Shown: piece after piece, positions 49,737 through 60,332 of the stretch
Position numbering within the stretch: the stretch's first letter is position 1
How the letters are laid out: each line of letters begins with the position of its first letter
NCBI GenBank assembly: GCA_947474005.1
Contig: CANJHI010000001.1
Coordinates: 1-64,000 of the forward strand
DNA length: 64,000 nucleotides
From: Alphaproteobacteria bacterium
GTDB taxonomy: Bacteria > Pseudomonadota > Alphaproteobacteria > Reyranellales > Reyranellaceae
Direction of reading: 5' to 3'
The notes under the pieces: generated by a model
The model's input: only the letters and a program-made list of their open reading frames with translations
The model's database searches: none
Told to the model about the DNA's origin: nothing
Position numbers and translations under genes: made by a program

Positions 49737-50717
49737 CTATGCCGCGACTGACTTGGCCAGCATACGTGCCATTTCAGACTTCGCCTCGCGGTACTGCTGG
49801 ACCAGGCGGCGGCAGAGTTCTGCGGCGGCGGGGATGTCCTCGATGTTCCCGACGCCGTGGCCCGCCGTATAAATGTCCTTCCAGCGCTTCTTGTTCTCCT
49901 GCGCCGCCACGATCTTGCCGGGTAGGGTCGTCCGCAGCACGTCGAGGTCGACGCCGGCTGCCAGCAGGCTCGGCGTCAGCCAGTTGGCCGGCGCGCCGTC
50001 GATCGAGGCCGTAAGGAAGACGTCAGTCGCACGCGTCGCCAGGATCATGTCCTTGTGCGCGGCGGCGGCCATCGCTTCCCGGGTGGCGATGAAGCGCGTG
50101 CCGATGTAGGCGAGATCGGCGCCCATCGCCTCGGCCGCCAGCACGTCGCGGCCGGTGGTCTGGCCGCCCGCCAGCACGATGGCGAAGTGATCGCCCAGTT
50201 GGCGCACCTCGTTCATCAGGGCGAAGGGATTGATCGTGCCGGTATGGCCGCCGGCGCCGCCCGCCACGGCGATCACGCCGTCGACCTCGGCCTCCAGCGC
50301 CTTTTCGGCGTGACGGCGGTTGGCGATGTCATGCAGCGCCACCGCACCCCAGCCATGGATACGTTTTATGGCGTCGCCCGGCGCGCCTTTGGACGTCAGC
50401 ACCACCGGGACCTTGTACTTCTCGACCAACTCCAGATCGCCGGGGTAGCGTGGGTTGGAGGCGTGGACGACCAGGTTCACTGCCCAGGGCGCGGGCTTCT
50501 TGCCCGAGTCTTCCAGGCGCTTCATGCCTGCCTGCATCTCGTCGAGCCAGGCCTGGAACTCCTCGCGGCTGCGTGTGCCGTGGGCGGGGAAGCTGCCCAT
50601 GATCCCTTCGGCACAGCAGGCGAGCGTGAGCGCGGGGTTGGACACCAGGAACATGGGAGCGGCGATGGCGGGAATCGCCATGCGCTCCATCAACTTCTTT
50701 ACTTCAGCGCGTGCCAT
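49737..50717 (-). CDS. nitronate monooxygenase / 2-nitropropane dioxygenase-like
   Basis: IAAPMFLVSNPALTLACCAEGIMGSFPA; AVAGGAGGHTGTINPFALMNEVR; MGADLAYIGTRF. Confidence 0.87.
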   Translation of the reverse strand: MARAEVKKLMERMAIPAIAAPMFLVSNPALTLACCAEGIMGSFPAHGTRSREEFQAWLDEMQAGMKRLEDSGKKPAPWAVNLVVHASNPRYPGDLELVEKYKVPVVLTSKGAPGDAIKRIHGWGAVALHDIANRRHAEKALEAEVDGVIAVAGGAGGHTGTINPFALMNEVRQLGDHFAIVLAGGQTTGRDVLAAEAMGADLAYIGTRFIATREAMAAAAHKDMILATRATDVFLTASIDGAPANWLTPSLLAAGVDLDVLRTTLPGKIVAAQENKKRWKDIYTAGHGVGNIEDIPAAAELCRRLVQQYREAKSEMARMLAKSVAA

Positions 50718-50720
50718 GGC

Positions 50721-51848
50721 TCAGACATCCCCAATAGTGGGCATCGTCGAGGTGACGCCTGCCTCTGCCAATTTCTTCAACTGCGCATCGTCGTAGCCCA
50801 GCAATTCGCGCAGCACCTCGCTCGTGTGCTGGCCCAGGTCGGGCCCGGGACGTTCGATGCTGATGCCTTTGCCGCTGAGACGATAGGGCAGGCCTTTGAC
50901 CAGGCCACCGCGCTCATCGCGCACGAGCGTGACGCCCTGCAGTGCCGTGTTGCCTAAAAGGTCGTTGCCGTCGTTGCAGGGCGCGGCGGCGATGCCGCGC
51001 GCCAGAAGGGCGGTGACGGCGGCGGTGCTGTCGAGGCTGGCGCAGAAGGCTGCGAGCGTGGCATCAGGTTGGTCGAGCGTGACGGCAATCCAGCGCCCGT
51101 CCTTGCAGCGATAGGCATCCTGCTGGGTCACGCCTTCTTCCCGGTTGCCGCGACGGCCGTTGGGTCGCGCGGGATCGGCCGAGGCGGCAAGGATCTCCTC
51201 GCCCAGGGTAAAGGACGCGACCTCGCGCTGGGAGAAATCGAGGAACGCGCCCTGGCCGGTGCGGCGCGCTTCCATGACGGCCGTGATCACGATGCCGGTG
51301 GCGAACAGCGACACGATCTGGTCGGGGTAGTTCACGTCCATGCCGGAGATGCGCGGCTCCTCGCCCTCGTAGCCGGTGAGCGAGGCGATGCCGGAGGTAG
51401 CGTCGAGCGTCGAGCCAAACGACACGTTCATGCGCTCCGGCCCTGTATCGCCCTGGCTCGAAATGGCGGCGAAGACGAGGCGCGGGTTGAGCGCGCTCAG
51501 GTCCTTGTAGCCGAGGCCCGCGCGATCGAGCACGCCGCGGCGAAAATTCTCGACCACGACATCGCAATGGGCCGCCAGCTCGCGGATGACGCGCTGACCT
51601 TCGGGCGCTTTCAGGTTGAGCGCCAGGCCGCGCTTGTTGCGGTTGGTGAAGCGGAACTGCGGCGAGCGGTTCCACCAACCATCCTCGTTGTCGGGCTTGC
51701 CGACGATGCGGAAGGGATCGAGGTAGGCCCCCGATTCGATCTTGATCACGTCGGCGCCGAGATCGGCCAGCATGGCCGAGGTATTGGCGCCGGCCGTCAG
51801 CAGGCCGAAGTCGAGGACGCGGACTCCAGTGAGTGGCCGCGCGCTCAT
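50721..51848 (-). CDS. CaiB/BaiF class III CoA-transferase (tandem copy 1)
   Basis: LTGVRVLDFGLLTAGANTSAMLADLGADVIKIES; NRNKRGLALNLKAPEGQRVIREL; true ATG at 51848. Confidence 0.88.
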   Translation of the reverse strand: MSARPLTGVRVLDFGLLTAGANTSAMLADLGADVIKIESGAYLDPFRIVGKPDNEDGWWNRSPQFRFTNRNKRGLALNLKAPEGQRVIRELAAHCDVVVENFRRGVLDRAGLGYKDLSALNPRLVFAAISSQGDTGPERMNVSFGSTLDATSGIASLTGYEGEEPRISGMDVNYPDQIVSLFATGIVITAVMEARRTGQGAFLDFSQREVASFTLGEEILAASADPARPNGRRGNREEGVTQQDAYRCKDGRWIAVTLDQPDATLAAFCASLDSTAAVTALLARGIAAAPCNDGNDLLGNTALQGVTLVRDERGGLVKGLPYRLSGKGISIERPGPDLGQHTSEVLRELLGYDDAQLKKLAEAGVTSTMPTIGDV

Positions 51849-52939
51849 GCTGCTAGCTCCGGCGCGGGTCTCGGTGCAAATGACCGGCCGTTCCATTGCA
51901 CCGGCAGTTGCGGCAGGCGCAAGGTGCCCAGTGTCGGATGGTCCATGTCGGCGAGGAAGCCACGCGCGACATACTGTTCGGTCTGGAGCAGTTCCGCCGG
52001 CGAGAAGATCGGACCGAACGGCACGCCCTTGGCCTGCGCCGTCTTCTGGATCTCGGTGCGGGTCTTGCCGACGAACCACGGCGTGATGATCTCGTACAAC
52101 TCGGCGATGTTCTGGCGGCGCCCGGCACGGGTGCTGAATTTGGCATCGGCCAGCCGCGGATCGCCGATCAGGGTGCGCGTCGCCGGCCACTGCGTGACGG
52201 TGTAGACGACGGCCACATGGCCGTCGCGGCAGGGCACGATCTGGAACTCGGAAATTCTGCCCTCACGGCCGGGCGAGGCGCCGGCGGCATCGGCCCCGGA
52301 TACGGCCTTCCAGTTCACCCACTGCATCACTTCAGCCAGTGATACGCGGACATCAGGCGCCGTCTGGCCTGCATCACGGGCGGCCAGGGCGGCAGCAAGA
52401 CCGGTAAAGGCCGTGAGGCCGGCGGCGTAGGAAGCCTGATGGCCGCCCAGCCGCAGCGGCTTGCGCTCGGGTTCGCCCACCATGTGCAGCAGCCCGCCCA
52501 GCGCCAGGATGGCGAATTCGCTGACCGGCCGGGTAGCCGCGTTCATCTCGACCGAAAACGCTGCGATCTCGATCGGCGTCGCGCGCGAAGCGCGCAGCAG
52601 TGGCGCCGAGGCGGCCGGCTCCTCGAACAGCACGGCGTCGGCCTTGTCGAGCAGACCTTTCAGCGTGGCGCGGCCCGCGTCACTTGCGAGGTCGAGCACC
52701 AGCGAGCGCTTGGACGTGTTGAGGAACTGAAAGAGTGCGCTTTCGCCCTGCGGCAGGAATGGCGGTGCGCGGCGCACCGGATCGCCACCGGGCGGCTCGA
52801 TCTTGAGCACCGATGCGCCGAGATCGGCCGCGATCTTGGCGGCGAGAGAGGTCGACAGACGCAGGCAGAGCGGCACGTTTGCGTCATTCACTTCGAGGAT
52901 CGTGAAGCGTGCCAGCGGCAGGGCGGTATCGTTGCTCAT
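51845..52939 (-). CDS. CaiB/BaiF class III CoA-transferase (tandem copy 2, divergent)
   Basis: LAAKIAADLGASVLKIEPPGGDPVRRAPPF; NTSKRSLVLDLAS; ATGA overlap with copy 1; ATG at 52939. Confidence 0.85.
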   Translation of the reverse strand: MSNDTALPLARFTILEVNDANVPLCLRLSTSLAAKIAADLGASVLKIEPPGGDPVRRAPPFLPQGESALFQFLNTSKRSLVLDLASDAGRATLKGLLDKADAVLFEEPAASAPLLRASRATPIEIAAFSVEMNAATRPVSEFAILALGGLLHMVGEPERKPLRLGGHQASYAAGLTAFTGLAAALAARDAGQTAPDVRVSLAEVMQWVNWKAVSGADAAGASPGREGRISEFQIVPCRDGHVAVVYTVTQWPATRTLIGDPRLADAKFSTRAGRRQNIAELYEIITPWFVGKTRTEIQKTAQAKGVPFGPIFSPAELLQTEQYVARGFLADMDHPTLGTLRLPQLPVQWNGRSFAPRPAPELAA

Positions 52940-53000
52940 CTTCTGCGCATCGTGGCGTGTGCTACTGTGCCGGTCTACGGACGAATTTCGCGGGGACTTC

Positions 53001-54215
53001 ATGGCACAGACCGGCAATCACAAGGGGCTTACGTTCGGCATCTTCCTGGCGCCGTTCCATCGCGTCGGCGAGAACCCGACGCTGGGCATGGCGCGCGACA
53101 TGGAGCTGATCGAGTGGATCGACGAGCTGGGCTACGACGAGGCCTGGATCGGCGAGCATCATTCCGCCGGCTGGGAGACCATCGCCTCGCCAGAAATCTT
53201 CATCGGCGCCGCTATCGAGCGCACGCGCTACATCCGCCTCGGCTCGGGCGTGACCAGCCTGCCGTATCACCATCCGCTGATGGTCGCGAACCGCTTCGTG
53301 CAGCTCGACCACATGTCGCGCGGCCGCACGATGCTGGGCTGCGGCCCGGGGGCGCTGCCGTCCGACGCCTACATGATGGGGATCGAGCCTTCAACGCAGC
53401 GACCGCGCATGGAGGAGGCGCTGGCCGCCATCATGGCGCTGCTGAAGTGCGAGGAGCCGGTCACCATGAAGACCGACTGGTTCGAGTTGAAGGAGGCGCG
53501 CCTGCATCTGGCGCCCTACAGCTATCCGCATTTCCCGATCGCCTGCGCCAGTACCATCACGCCCTCGGGCATGATCGCTGCCGGCAAGCATGGGCTGGGT
53601 GTGCTCTCGATCGGCGCGGGCATTCCCGGCGGGCCTGAGATGCTGGGCAAGCAATGGGGTATCTACGAGGAGACCGCGGCCAAGCATGGCCACACGGCCG
53701 ACCGGTCCAAGTGGCGCGTGGTCGTGAACTGCCACGTTGCCGATGACGACGAGGAGGCGCTGCGCCAGGTCCACAAGGGCGAGCGCAATGAGACCATCAC
53801 CTATTTCGAGGACACGCTCGGCCGCCCGCCGGGCCGCGCCGACGATCCGCTGCGCGACGGCGTGAAGATGGGCACCACGCTCGTCGGTTCGCCCGACACC
53901 GTTGCCAAGGGCATCGAGCGGCTGCTCGGCTTCTCCAACGGCGGCTTCGGCGGTGTGCTGTTCCGCGCCAACGAATGGGCGACGCGCGAGCAGATCCTGC
54001 GCTCCTACGAACTCTTCGCGCGCTATGTGATGCCGCGCTTCCAGGGTTCGCTCGACACCATTGTCAACTCGAACCAGTGGGCCAAGGACAACCGCAAGGG
54101 CATCTTCGGGCCCAACGTCGCCGCCGTGAAGAAGGCCTTCACCGACGCCGGCCGCGAAGCGCCCGAGGAGTTCCGGTCCCGGACACCCGGTGCGCGCGAT
54201 GTTGCGGATGACTAA
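53001..54215 (+). CDS. LLM-class flavin-dependent monooxygenase
   Basis: FGIFLAPFHRVGENPTLGMARDMELIEWIDELGYDEAWIGEHHSAGWETIASPEIFIGAAI. Confidence 0.92.
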   Translation: MAQTGNHKGLTFGIFLAPFHRVGENPTLGMARDMELIEWIDELGYDEAWIGEHHSAGWETIASPEIFIGAAIERTRYIRLGSGVTSLPYHHPLMVANRFVQLDHMSRGRTMLGCGPGALPSDAYMMGIEPSTQRPRMEEALAAIMALLKCEEPVTMKTDWFELKEARLHLAPYSYPHFPIACASTITPSGMIAAGKHGLGVLSIGAGIPGGPEMLGKQWGIYEETAAKHGHTADRSKWRVVVNCHVADDDEEALRQVHKGERNETITYFEDTLGRPPGRADDPLRDGVKMGTTLVGSPDTVAKGIERLLGFSNGGFGGVLFRANEWATREQILRSYELFARYVMPRFQGSLDTIVNSNQWAKDNRKGIFGPNVAAVKKAFTDAGREAPEEFRSRTPGARDVADD

Positions 54216-54780
54216 GGACGACTGGCTTGCGCGCTGGCTGCCATTGATCGGCGAGCGCGCGGCGGGTCTTCCCATTCTCGAACTGGGCTGCGGCGGCGGT
54301 CGTGACAGCGAGGTGCTGGGAGCGGCTGGACACAAGGTCGTCGGCATCGATCTTTCGGCCAAGGCGATCGGCAATGCTCGGACACGTGCGCCATTGGCCG
54401 AATTCCATTGTCAGGACATCCAGGGACCGTGGCCGGTGGCGCGCGCCGGCGTGGTCGTCGCCAGCCTGTCGCTGCACTACTTCCCCTGGCCGGAGACGGA
54501 AGCGCTTGCGGCCCGTATCCATGAGACGCTCACGCCGTCGGGCGTGCTGCTGTGCCGGCTGAACTCGACCAACGACCATCACTTCGGTGCGTCAGGTCAT
54601 CCGCGCATTTCCGACGACTATTATCGGGTCGACGGTGAACCCAAGCGTTTCTTCGATCGCGTGGCCGTGGACCGGCTGTTTGCCAGGGGCTGGCGCATGC
54701 TCCACAACGAAGAAGGGGTGATCGCGCGATACGATCACCCCAAATCGGTCTGGGAAACGACCCTCGAGAGGATCGACTAG
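54190..54780 (+). CDS. class I SAM-dependent methyltransferase
   Basis: ILELGCGGGRDSEVLGAAGHKVVGIDLS; overlaps upstream CDS by 26 nt. Confidence 0.85.
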   Translation: MRAMLRMTKDDWLARWLPLIGERAAGLPILELGCGGGRDSEVLGAAGHKVVGIDLSAKAIGNARTRAPLAEFHCQDIQGPWPVARAGVVVASLSLHYFPWPETEALAARIHETLTPSGVLLCRLNSTNDHHFGASGHPRISDDYYRVDGEPKRFFDRVAVDRLFARGWRMLHNEEGVIARYDHPKSVWETTLERID

Positions 54781-55589
54781 AACTGCTTCTTCGTTCCCGG
54801 CTCCGCATCGATCACCTGGATCGACGACTGGCCCATCGCCGCTTTGAATTCGGCAGGCGTGCCGCGGAGGAACGGGTTGCTGGCGTAGTGCATCGGCCAC
54901 ACCATCTTGGGCTTGATCAGCTCCTTGGTGGCGTAGGCGGCGGCCTTCGGGTCCATCACATAGTGGCCGCCGATCGGTACCAGCAGCAGGTCGGGCTTGT
55001 AGTAGTCGCCGATCAGCTTCATGTCGCCGAACAGTCCGGTGTCGCCCATGTGGTAGATCTTGAAGCCATTCTCGAGCTCGATAATGAAACCGCACGGCTC
55101 GCCGGCGGCATAGCTCGTGTCCTTGCCGGTCGCCGGGTCCTTCAGGATCATTTCGGACGAATGGTCGGCGTGGACCATGGTGATCTTCACGCCGGGGAAG
55201 GGCTCGATCGTGCCGCCCTTGCTCATGCGCGGCACCAGGTTGGCGGGCATCAGGCCCAGCGTCAGCAGCGTCTGGTTGAGGCCGGCCGGCGCCCACATCG
55301 GCACGTTGTTCGTCTTGGCGATCTCCATGGCGTCGCCCAGATGATCGCCGTGGCCGTGCGTCACCAGGATCAGGTCGACTTTGCCGATCTTGCCGAGATC
55401 CTTGAGCTCGGGCGGGATCTTGGTGGCGCCCATGATCCAGGGGTCGATCATGATCACCTTGCCGCTCTGGGTGGTGAGCTTGAAGGCGGCCTGACTGTAC
55501 CACAGCAGCTCGGCCTTGCCCTGCGCATTGGCGGCGCCCGCGAACGCCAGACAAGCCGCGGTGATGACGGAAAGAAGACGGAAGATCAT
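54777..55589 (-). CDS. exported metal-dependent hydrolase (MBL fold)
   Basis: Signal peptide; LILVTHGHGDHLGDAMEIA; VHADHSSEMI; true ATG at 55589. Confidence 0.88.
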   Translation of the reverse strand: MIFRLLSVITAACLAFAGAANAQGKAELLWYSQAAFKLTTQSGKVIMIDPWIMGATKIPPELKDLGKIGKVDLILVTHGHGDHLGDAMEIAKTNNVPMWAPAGLNQTLLTLGLMPANLVPRMSKGGTIEPFPGVKITMVHADHSSEMILKDPATGKDTSYAAGEPCGFIIELENGFKIYHMGDTGLFGDMKLIGDYYKPDLLLVPIGGHYVMDPKAAAYATKELIKPKMVWPMHYASNPFLRGTPAEFKAAMGQSSIQVIDAEPGTKKQF

Positions 55590-55717
55590 GAGCCGTGCCC
55601 CCCAGGTTTGTTTTGCAGAGCCTAGCACCATTTTTCGCAGCGAAAGAGCGCACTTTCCTGTGAGCCCCTGATCGCCCAACATGTGCACCGCACAATGACC
55701 AGGGGGATGGCCCACCA

Positions 55718-56890
55718 ATGAGTATCAAGGGCAAAGCCTATATTGCCGGCATCTACGAGCATCCGACGCGGCTCGCCAAGGACATCTCGCTGGCGCAAAT
55801 CCATGCCCAGTGCGCCAAGGGCGCGCTCGAGGACGCCGGCCTCACCAAGGACGACGTCGACGGCTACTTCTGCGCCGGCGACGCGCCCGGTCTGGGGCCG
55901 ATGTCGATGGTCGAGTACATGGGCCTGAAGCCGCGCCACGTCGATTCGACCGACACCGGTGGCTCATCCTACGTGCTCCACGTCGGCCACGCGGCCGAGG
56001 CGATCGCTGCCGGCAAGTGCAAGGTGGCGCTGATCACGCTCGCCGGTCGGCCGCGCGCCGAGGGCATGGCGACCGGCACCGTGCCGCGTTCGCGCGGCGG
56101 CACGCCGACTCCGGACGAACCGTTCGAGTTCCCCTATGGGCCGACTGTCGTGAACATGTACGCCATGTGCGCCATGCGCCACATGCACGAGTTCGGCACG
56201 ACGTCAGAACAACTCGCCTGGATCAAGGTCGCGGCCTCGCACCACGCCCAGCACAATCCGCACGCGCTGCTGCGCGACGTGGTCACGGTCGAGGAGGTCG
56301 TGAACTCGCCGATGATCTCCGATCCGCTGCACCGGCTCGACTGCTGCGTCATCACCGATGGCGGCGGCGCCATCGTCGTGGTGGCGCCTGAGATCGCGGC
56401 CAAGCTCAAGCGGCCCAAGGTCAAGCTGATCGGCGCCGGCGAGTTCGTGAAGACCCAGATGGGCGGCAAGGTCGATCTCACCTACTCGGGTGCACGCTTC
56501 AGCGGTGCTGCGGCCTTCGCCGAAGCCGGCGTCAGGCCCGCCGACATCAAGTACGCCTCGATCTACGACAGCTTCACCATCACGGTGCTGATGCAACTCG
56601 AAGACCTCGGCTTCTGTGAAAAGGGCAAGGGCGGCGCCTTCGTGGCCGACGGCAACCTGATCGCGGGCACCGGCAAGCTGCCGTTCAACACCGACGGCGG
56701 CGGGCTCTGCAGCAACCATCCGGGCAATCGCGGCGGCCTCACCAAGGTGCTGGAAGCCGTCCGGCAATTGCGCGGCGAGGCCCATCCCGCCGTGCAGGTA
56801 AAGAACTGCAATCTCGCCGTCGCGCACGGCACCGGCGGCTCGCTCGGCCTGCGCCACGGCAGCGCCACCGTCATTCTGGAGAGGGAGTAG
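55718..56890 (+). CDS. thiolase-superfamily protein lacking the N-terminal nucleophilic Cys
   Basis: DTGGSSYVLHVGHAAEAIAAGKCKVALI; C-terminal HGTGGSLGLRHGSATV; followed by a DUF35 protein. Confidence 0.85.
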   Translation: MSIKGKAYIAGIYEHPTRLAKDISLAQIHAQCAKGALEDAGLTKDDVDGYFCAGDAPGLGPMSMVEYMGLKPRHVDSTDTGGSSYVLHVGHAAEAIAAGKCKVALITLAGRPRAEGMATGTVPRSRGGTPTPDEPFEFPYGPTVVNMYAMCAMRHMHEFGTTSEQLAWIKVAASHHAQHNPHALLRDVVTVEEVVNSPMISDPLHRLDCCVITDGGGAIVVVAPEIAAKLKRPKVKLIGAGEFVKTQMGGKVDLTYSGARFSGAAAFAEAGVRPADIKYASIYDSFTITVLMQLEDLGFCEKGKGGAFVADGNLIAGTGKLPFNTDGGGLCSNHPGNRGGLTKVLEAVRQLRGEAHPAVQVKNCNLAVAHGTGGSLGLRHGSATVILERE

Positions 56891-56893
56891 ACC

Positions 56894-57286
56894 ATGGCCG
56901 CGCAAGAGAGAAAGCTGCCGGCACCGGCGACCAGCCAGGAAACGCAGGCCTATTGGGATGCCGCCGCCAAGGGCAAGCTGCTGGTGCGTAAATGCACGAG
57001 CTGCGGCCAGGCGCATCACTATCCGCGCACGATCTGTCCCTTCTGCTTCAGCGACAAGACCGAATGGATCGAGGCCTCTGGCAAGGGCACGCTCTATTCC
57101 TACAGCGTCATGCGCCGCGCCCCGGTACCCTACGCCATGGCTTATGTGACCCTGGCCGAAGGCCCGCGCATGGTGACCAACATCGTCGACTGCGACTTCG
57201 ACAAGCTGAAATGCGATCAGCCGGTGAAGCTGGTCTTCAAGCCGACCGACGGTGGCCCACCGCTGCCGATGTTCACGCCGGCCTGA
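56894..57286 (+). CDS. DUF35 Zn-ribbon/OB-fold protein
   Basis: YWDAAAKGKLLVRKCTSCGQAHHYPRTICPFCFSDKTEWIEASGKGTLYSYSVM (CxxC...CxxC). Confidence 0.9.
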   Translation: MAAQERKLPAPATSQETQAYWDAAAKGKLLVRKCTSCGQAHHYPRTICPFCFSDKTEWIEASGKGTLYSYSVMRRAPVPYAMAYVTLAEGPRMVTNIVDCDFDKLKCDQPVKLVFKPTDGGPPLPMFTPA

Positions 57287-57291
57287 GCGGC

Positions 57292-57894
57292 GTGACCGGC
57301 TGGCGCCTCGTCGCCGTGACGTTGGGTGGTCTTCTGACCCTGGCCCCTGTCACGGCGAGTGCGGCGCCCCTCGACACGACGGGCGCGTCGCAGTGCCGGA
57401 CGCGCGGCTACTCGACCGATACAGATCCAGCGGGAACGAACGTCAGAAGTGCGCCCCGCGCCGACGCGCCAGTCATCGGCCGACTGGCGCCGCGCACCCT
57501 GCTCGGGCCGGGCACCTATGAGGGTGTCGAATTCGAAGTCGTCGGCTCGAAGGACGGCTGGCTCCTCATTCAGAAGCCGGATCCGAAATCGGGCCTGAAG
57601 CTCGATGCCGTCAACGCCGCCGATGGGCGCGGATGGATATCGGGAAAGCTCGTCGGCGTCGTGCTGGGCAACCGCTCGCTGCGATCGGCGCCGAGCCGTG
57701 AAGCGCCTGTTGCGGCCGATCTGTCAGGCCCGAATAGAGGGCCGGACAGTTTCATTGTGTCGACTGTGCATGCCTGCGACGGCAAGTATCTCGAGGTGAC
57801 CGGCACCTGGGGCGGCAAACCCCTGCGCGGCTGGTCGCTGTCGCCCTGTTCCAATCAGCTCTCGACCTGCGACGGCGCAAGCGCGAGCGACTGA
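57292..57894 (+). CDS. exported SH3-like domain protein
   Basis: GTG start; signal peptide; GTNVRSAPRADAPVIGRLAPRTLLG resembles bacterial SH3. Confidence 0.65.
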   Translation: MTGWRLVAVTLGGLLTLAPVTASAAPLDTTGASQCRTRGYSTDTDPAGTNVRSAPRADAPVIGRLAPRTLLGPGTYEGVEFEVVGSKDGWLLIQKPDPKSGLKLDAVNAADGRGWISGKLVGVVLGNRSLRSAPSREAPVAADLSGPNRGPDSFIVSTVHACDGKYLEVTGTWGGKPLRGWSLSPCSNQLSTCDGASASD

Positions 57895-57917
57895 TCGGAG
57901 CCGGCGTGCGACGCCGC

Positions 57918-60254
57918 TCAGGAGTTCAACGCCTCCCACACCCGCTCGGGCGTCGCCGGCATGTTGATGTGCTTGCCGCCGAGCGCGTCGACGATGGCGT
58001 TCATCACCGAGGGCAGGGAGCCCGCGCAGCCCGCTTCGCCGCAGCCCTTGGCGCCCAGCACGTTGGTCTTGGCGGGGACCGAGTGATAGTCCATCGCGAA
58101 GAACGGCACCGTGTCGGCGCGCGGCAGGGCGTAGTCGGTGAAGCTGCCGGTGATGAGCTGGCCATCCTCGTTGTAGACGACATGCTCGAACATCGCCTGG
58201 CCGATGCCCTGCACCACGCCGCCGTGGCTCTGGCCCTCGACCAGCAGCGGATTGATGACCGTGCCGAAGTCGCCGACCATCGTGTACTTCACGACATCGA
58301 CGACGCCGGTGTCGGGATCGATCTCGACTTCGGCGACATGCGCGCCATTGGGGAAGGCCGAGGGTGCCGCCTCGTGGACGTGGCTGACGTCGAGCGTGGC
58401 GGGCACGCCCTCGGGCAGCTTCATGCCGCCACGCAGCCGCTCGGCCAGATCCATGATGCCGATGCCGCGGTCGGTGCCGACGATGGTGAAGCGGCCGGCC
58501 TCGAACTCGATGTCGGCGGCCGAGGCTTCGAGTGCCACGCCCGCGATCTGCTTACCCTTGTCGATCACCTTGTCGGAGGCTTCGACGATCGCCGCCCCCG
58601 AGGCCATGATCGACTTCGAGCCGCCGGTGCCGCCGCCCGCGATCAGCAGGTCGCTGTCGCCCTGGATCAGCTTGATCTTCTTGAACGGAATGCCGAGCTT
58701 GGTCGTCAGCACCTGGGCGAAGGCCGACCAGTGGCCCTGGCCGTAGTCGAGTGTGCCGGTGATGATGGTGACGTCGCCGTTGGGCTCGAAGCGGATGCCG
58801 CCCATTTCGTTGGTCGGCGGCGCCGTCACTTCGAGATAGTCGCCGATGCCCATGCCGCGCAGCTTGCCGCGCGCCTTGCTCTCGGCCTTGCGGCCGGCGA
58901 AGCCGCCGACGTCGGCGAGCTTCAGCGCCTTGTCGAGCAGAATGGAGAACTCGCCCGAGTCGTAGACCGTGCCCGACGCGGTCTTGTAGGGCATCTCTTC
59001 CGGCTTGATGTGGTTGCGCTTGCGCATCTCGACCTGGTCTATGCCCATCTCGCGCGCCGCGGTGTCGATCAGACGCTCCATGAAGTAATTGGCCTCGGGC
59101 CGGCCGGCGCCGCGATAGGCGCCGATCGGCGAGGTGTGCGTGAAGCAGACCTTGGTCGAGACCGAGATCAGGGGCGTGCGATAGATCGCAGCGAGGTTGC
59201 GGGTGACGCCGAGCGCACCCATCGCCGCACCGACGTTGGAGAGATAGCCGCCGAGGTTGGCGTAGCCCACGAGGCGCACGGCGAGGAAGGTGCCGTCCTT
59301 GTCGAGCGCCAGCTCGGCGTCGAAGTCGTGGTCGCGACCGTGCTGGTCGGAGAGGAAGCTGCCGCTGCGGTCATCGGTCCACTTCACGGGCCGGCCGAGC
59401 AGCTTGGAGGCATGGAACAGGCCGGCATATTCCGGATAGGGCGAGCCCTTCATGCCGAACGAGCCGCCGACGTTGCCGGTGAGGATGCGCATCTGCGCCG
59501 GCTTGATGCCGAGCAGGGCGGCCATCTGGTGCTTGAGCCCGAACACGCCCTGATTGCCGGCCTGGAAGGTGTAGCGGTCGCTCGCCTTGTCGTAGAAGGC
59601 GACCGCCGAGCGCGGCTCCATGGCACAGACAACGATGCGGTTGCTGATCAGCCGCAGGCGCGTGACGTGCGCGGCCTTGGCGAAGGCTTCCTCGACCTTG
59701 GGCGTATCGCCCGAGTGAAAGTCGGCGCAGACATTGCCGGGCACGTCGTCGAACACCACGGGTGCTCCGGGCTGGGCGGCCTCGCGCGCGTCGGTGACGG
59801 TCGGGAGGGACTCGATGTCGACCACGACCGCCTCGGCCGCGTCCCTGGCCTCTGCCTGCGTCTCGGCTACAACAAAGGCCACCGGGTCGCCGACGAAGCG
59901 CACCTTGTCGGTGGCCAGCGAATAGCGCGTCGGCGTCTTCATCGGCGAGCCGTCGCGCTGCGGCACCATCATCACCGTCTTCAGCGCGCCGTAGCCCGCG
60001 GCGTTGAGGTCGGCGCCGGTCCAGACGCCGAGCACGCCCGGCATCTGGCTCGCTTCCTCGGTGTCGATGCCCTTGATGATCCCGTGCGCCACCTGGCTGC
60101 GCACCATCACGCACCAGGCCTGGTTCTCGAGATTGACGTCGTCGCTGTAGCTTCCCTCGCCCTTCAGCAAGGTCGGGTCTTCCTGGCGCGGCACGGGCTG
60201 GCCGACGCCAAATTTCATCAAATCGAGATTATCCGCAGCGAAAGGCGCGTTCAT
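57918..60254 (-). CDS. xanthine dehydrogenase/CO dehydrogenase-type molybdopterin large subunit
   Basis: [69 protein letters not shown]; true ATG at 60254. Confidence 0.9.
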   Translation of the reverse strand: MNAPFAADNLDLMKFGVGQPVPRQEDPTLLKGEGSYSDDVNLENQAWCVMVRSQVAHGIIKGIDTEEASQMPGVLGVWTGADLNAAGYGALKTVMMVPQRDGSPMKTPTRYSLATDKVRFVGDPVAFVVAETQAEARDAAEAVVVDIESLPTVTDAREAAQPGAPVVFDDVPGNVCADFHSGDTPKVEEAFAKAAHVTRLRLISNRIVVCAMEPRSAVAFYDKASDRYTFQAGNQGVFGLKHQMAALLGIKPAQMRILTGNVGGSFGMKGSPYPEYAGLFHASKLLGRPVKWTDDRSGSFLSDQHGRDHDFDAELALDKDGTFLAVRLVGYANLGGYLSNVGAAMGALGVTRNLAAIYRTPLISVSTKVCFTHTSPIGAYRGAGRPEANYFMERLIDTAAREMGIDQVEMRKRNHIKPEEMPYKTASGTVYDSGEFSILLDKALKLADVGGFAGRKAESKARGKLRGMGIGDYLEVTAPPTNEMGGIRFEPNGDVTIITGTLDYGQGHWSAFAQVLTTKLGIPFKKIKLIQGDSDLLIAGGGTGGSKSIMASGAAIVEASDKVIDKGKQIAGVALEASAADIEFEAGRFTIVGTDRGIGIMDLAERLRGGMKLPEGVPATLDVSHVHEAAPSAFPNGAHVAEVEIDPDTGVVDVVKYTMVGDFGTVINPLLVEGQSHGGVVQGIGQAMFEHVVYNEDGQLITGSFTDYALPRADTVPFFAMDYHSVPAKTNVLGAKGCGEAGCAGSLPSVMNAIVDALGGKHINMPATPERVWEALNS

Positions 60255-60332
60255 GGGAACCCATTCTAAAAGAGGGGAAATTAGACCCGGACTATAGCGC
60301 ACGCGGGCATGCGCTGTGCTAGTGATTCGGGC

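Noticed and set aside
57906-60269. 787-aa plus-strand ORF antisense to the molybdenum hydroxylase
   Set aside because: Composition is typical of a GC3 shadow frame; the minus-strand frame has clear family motifs.
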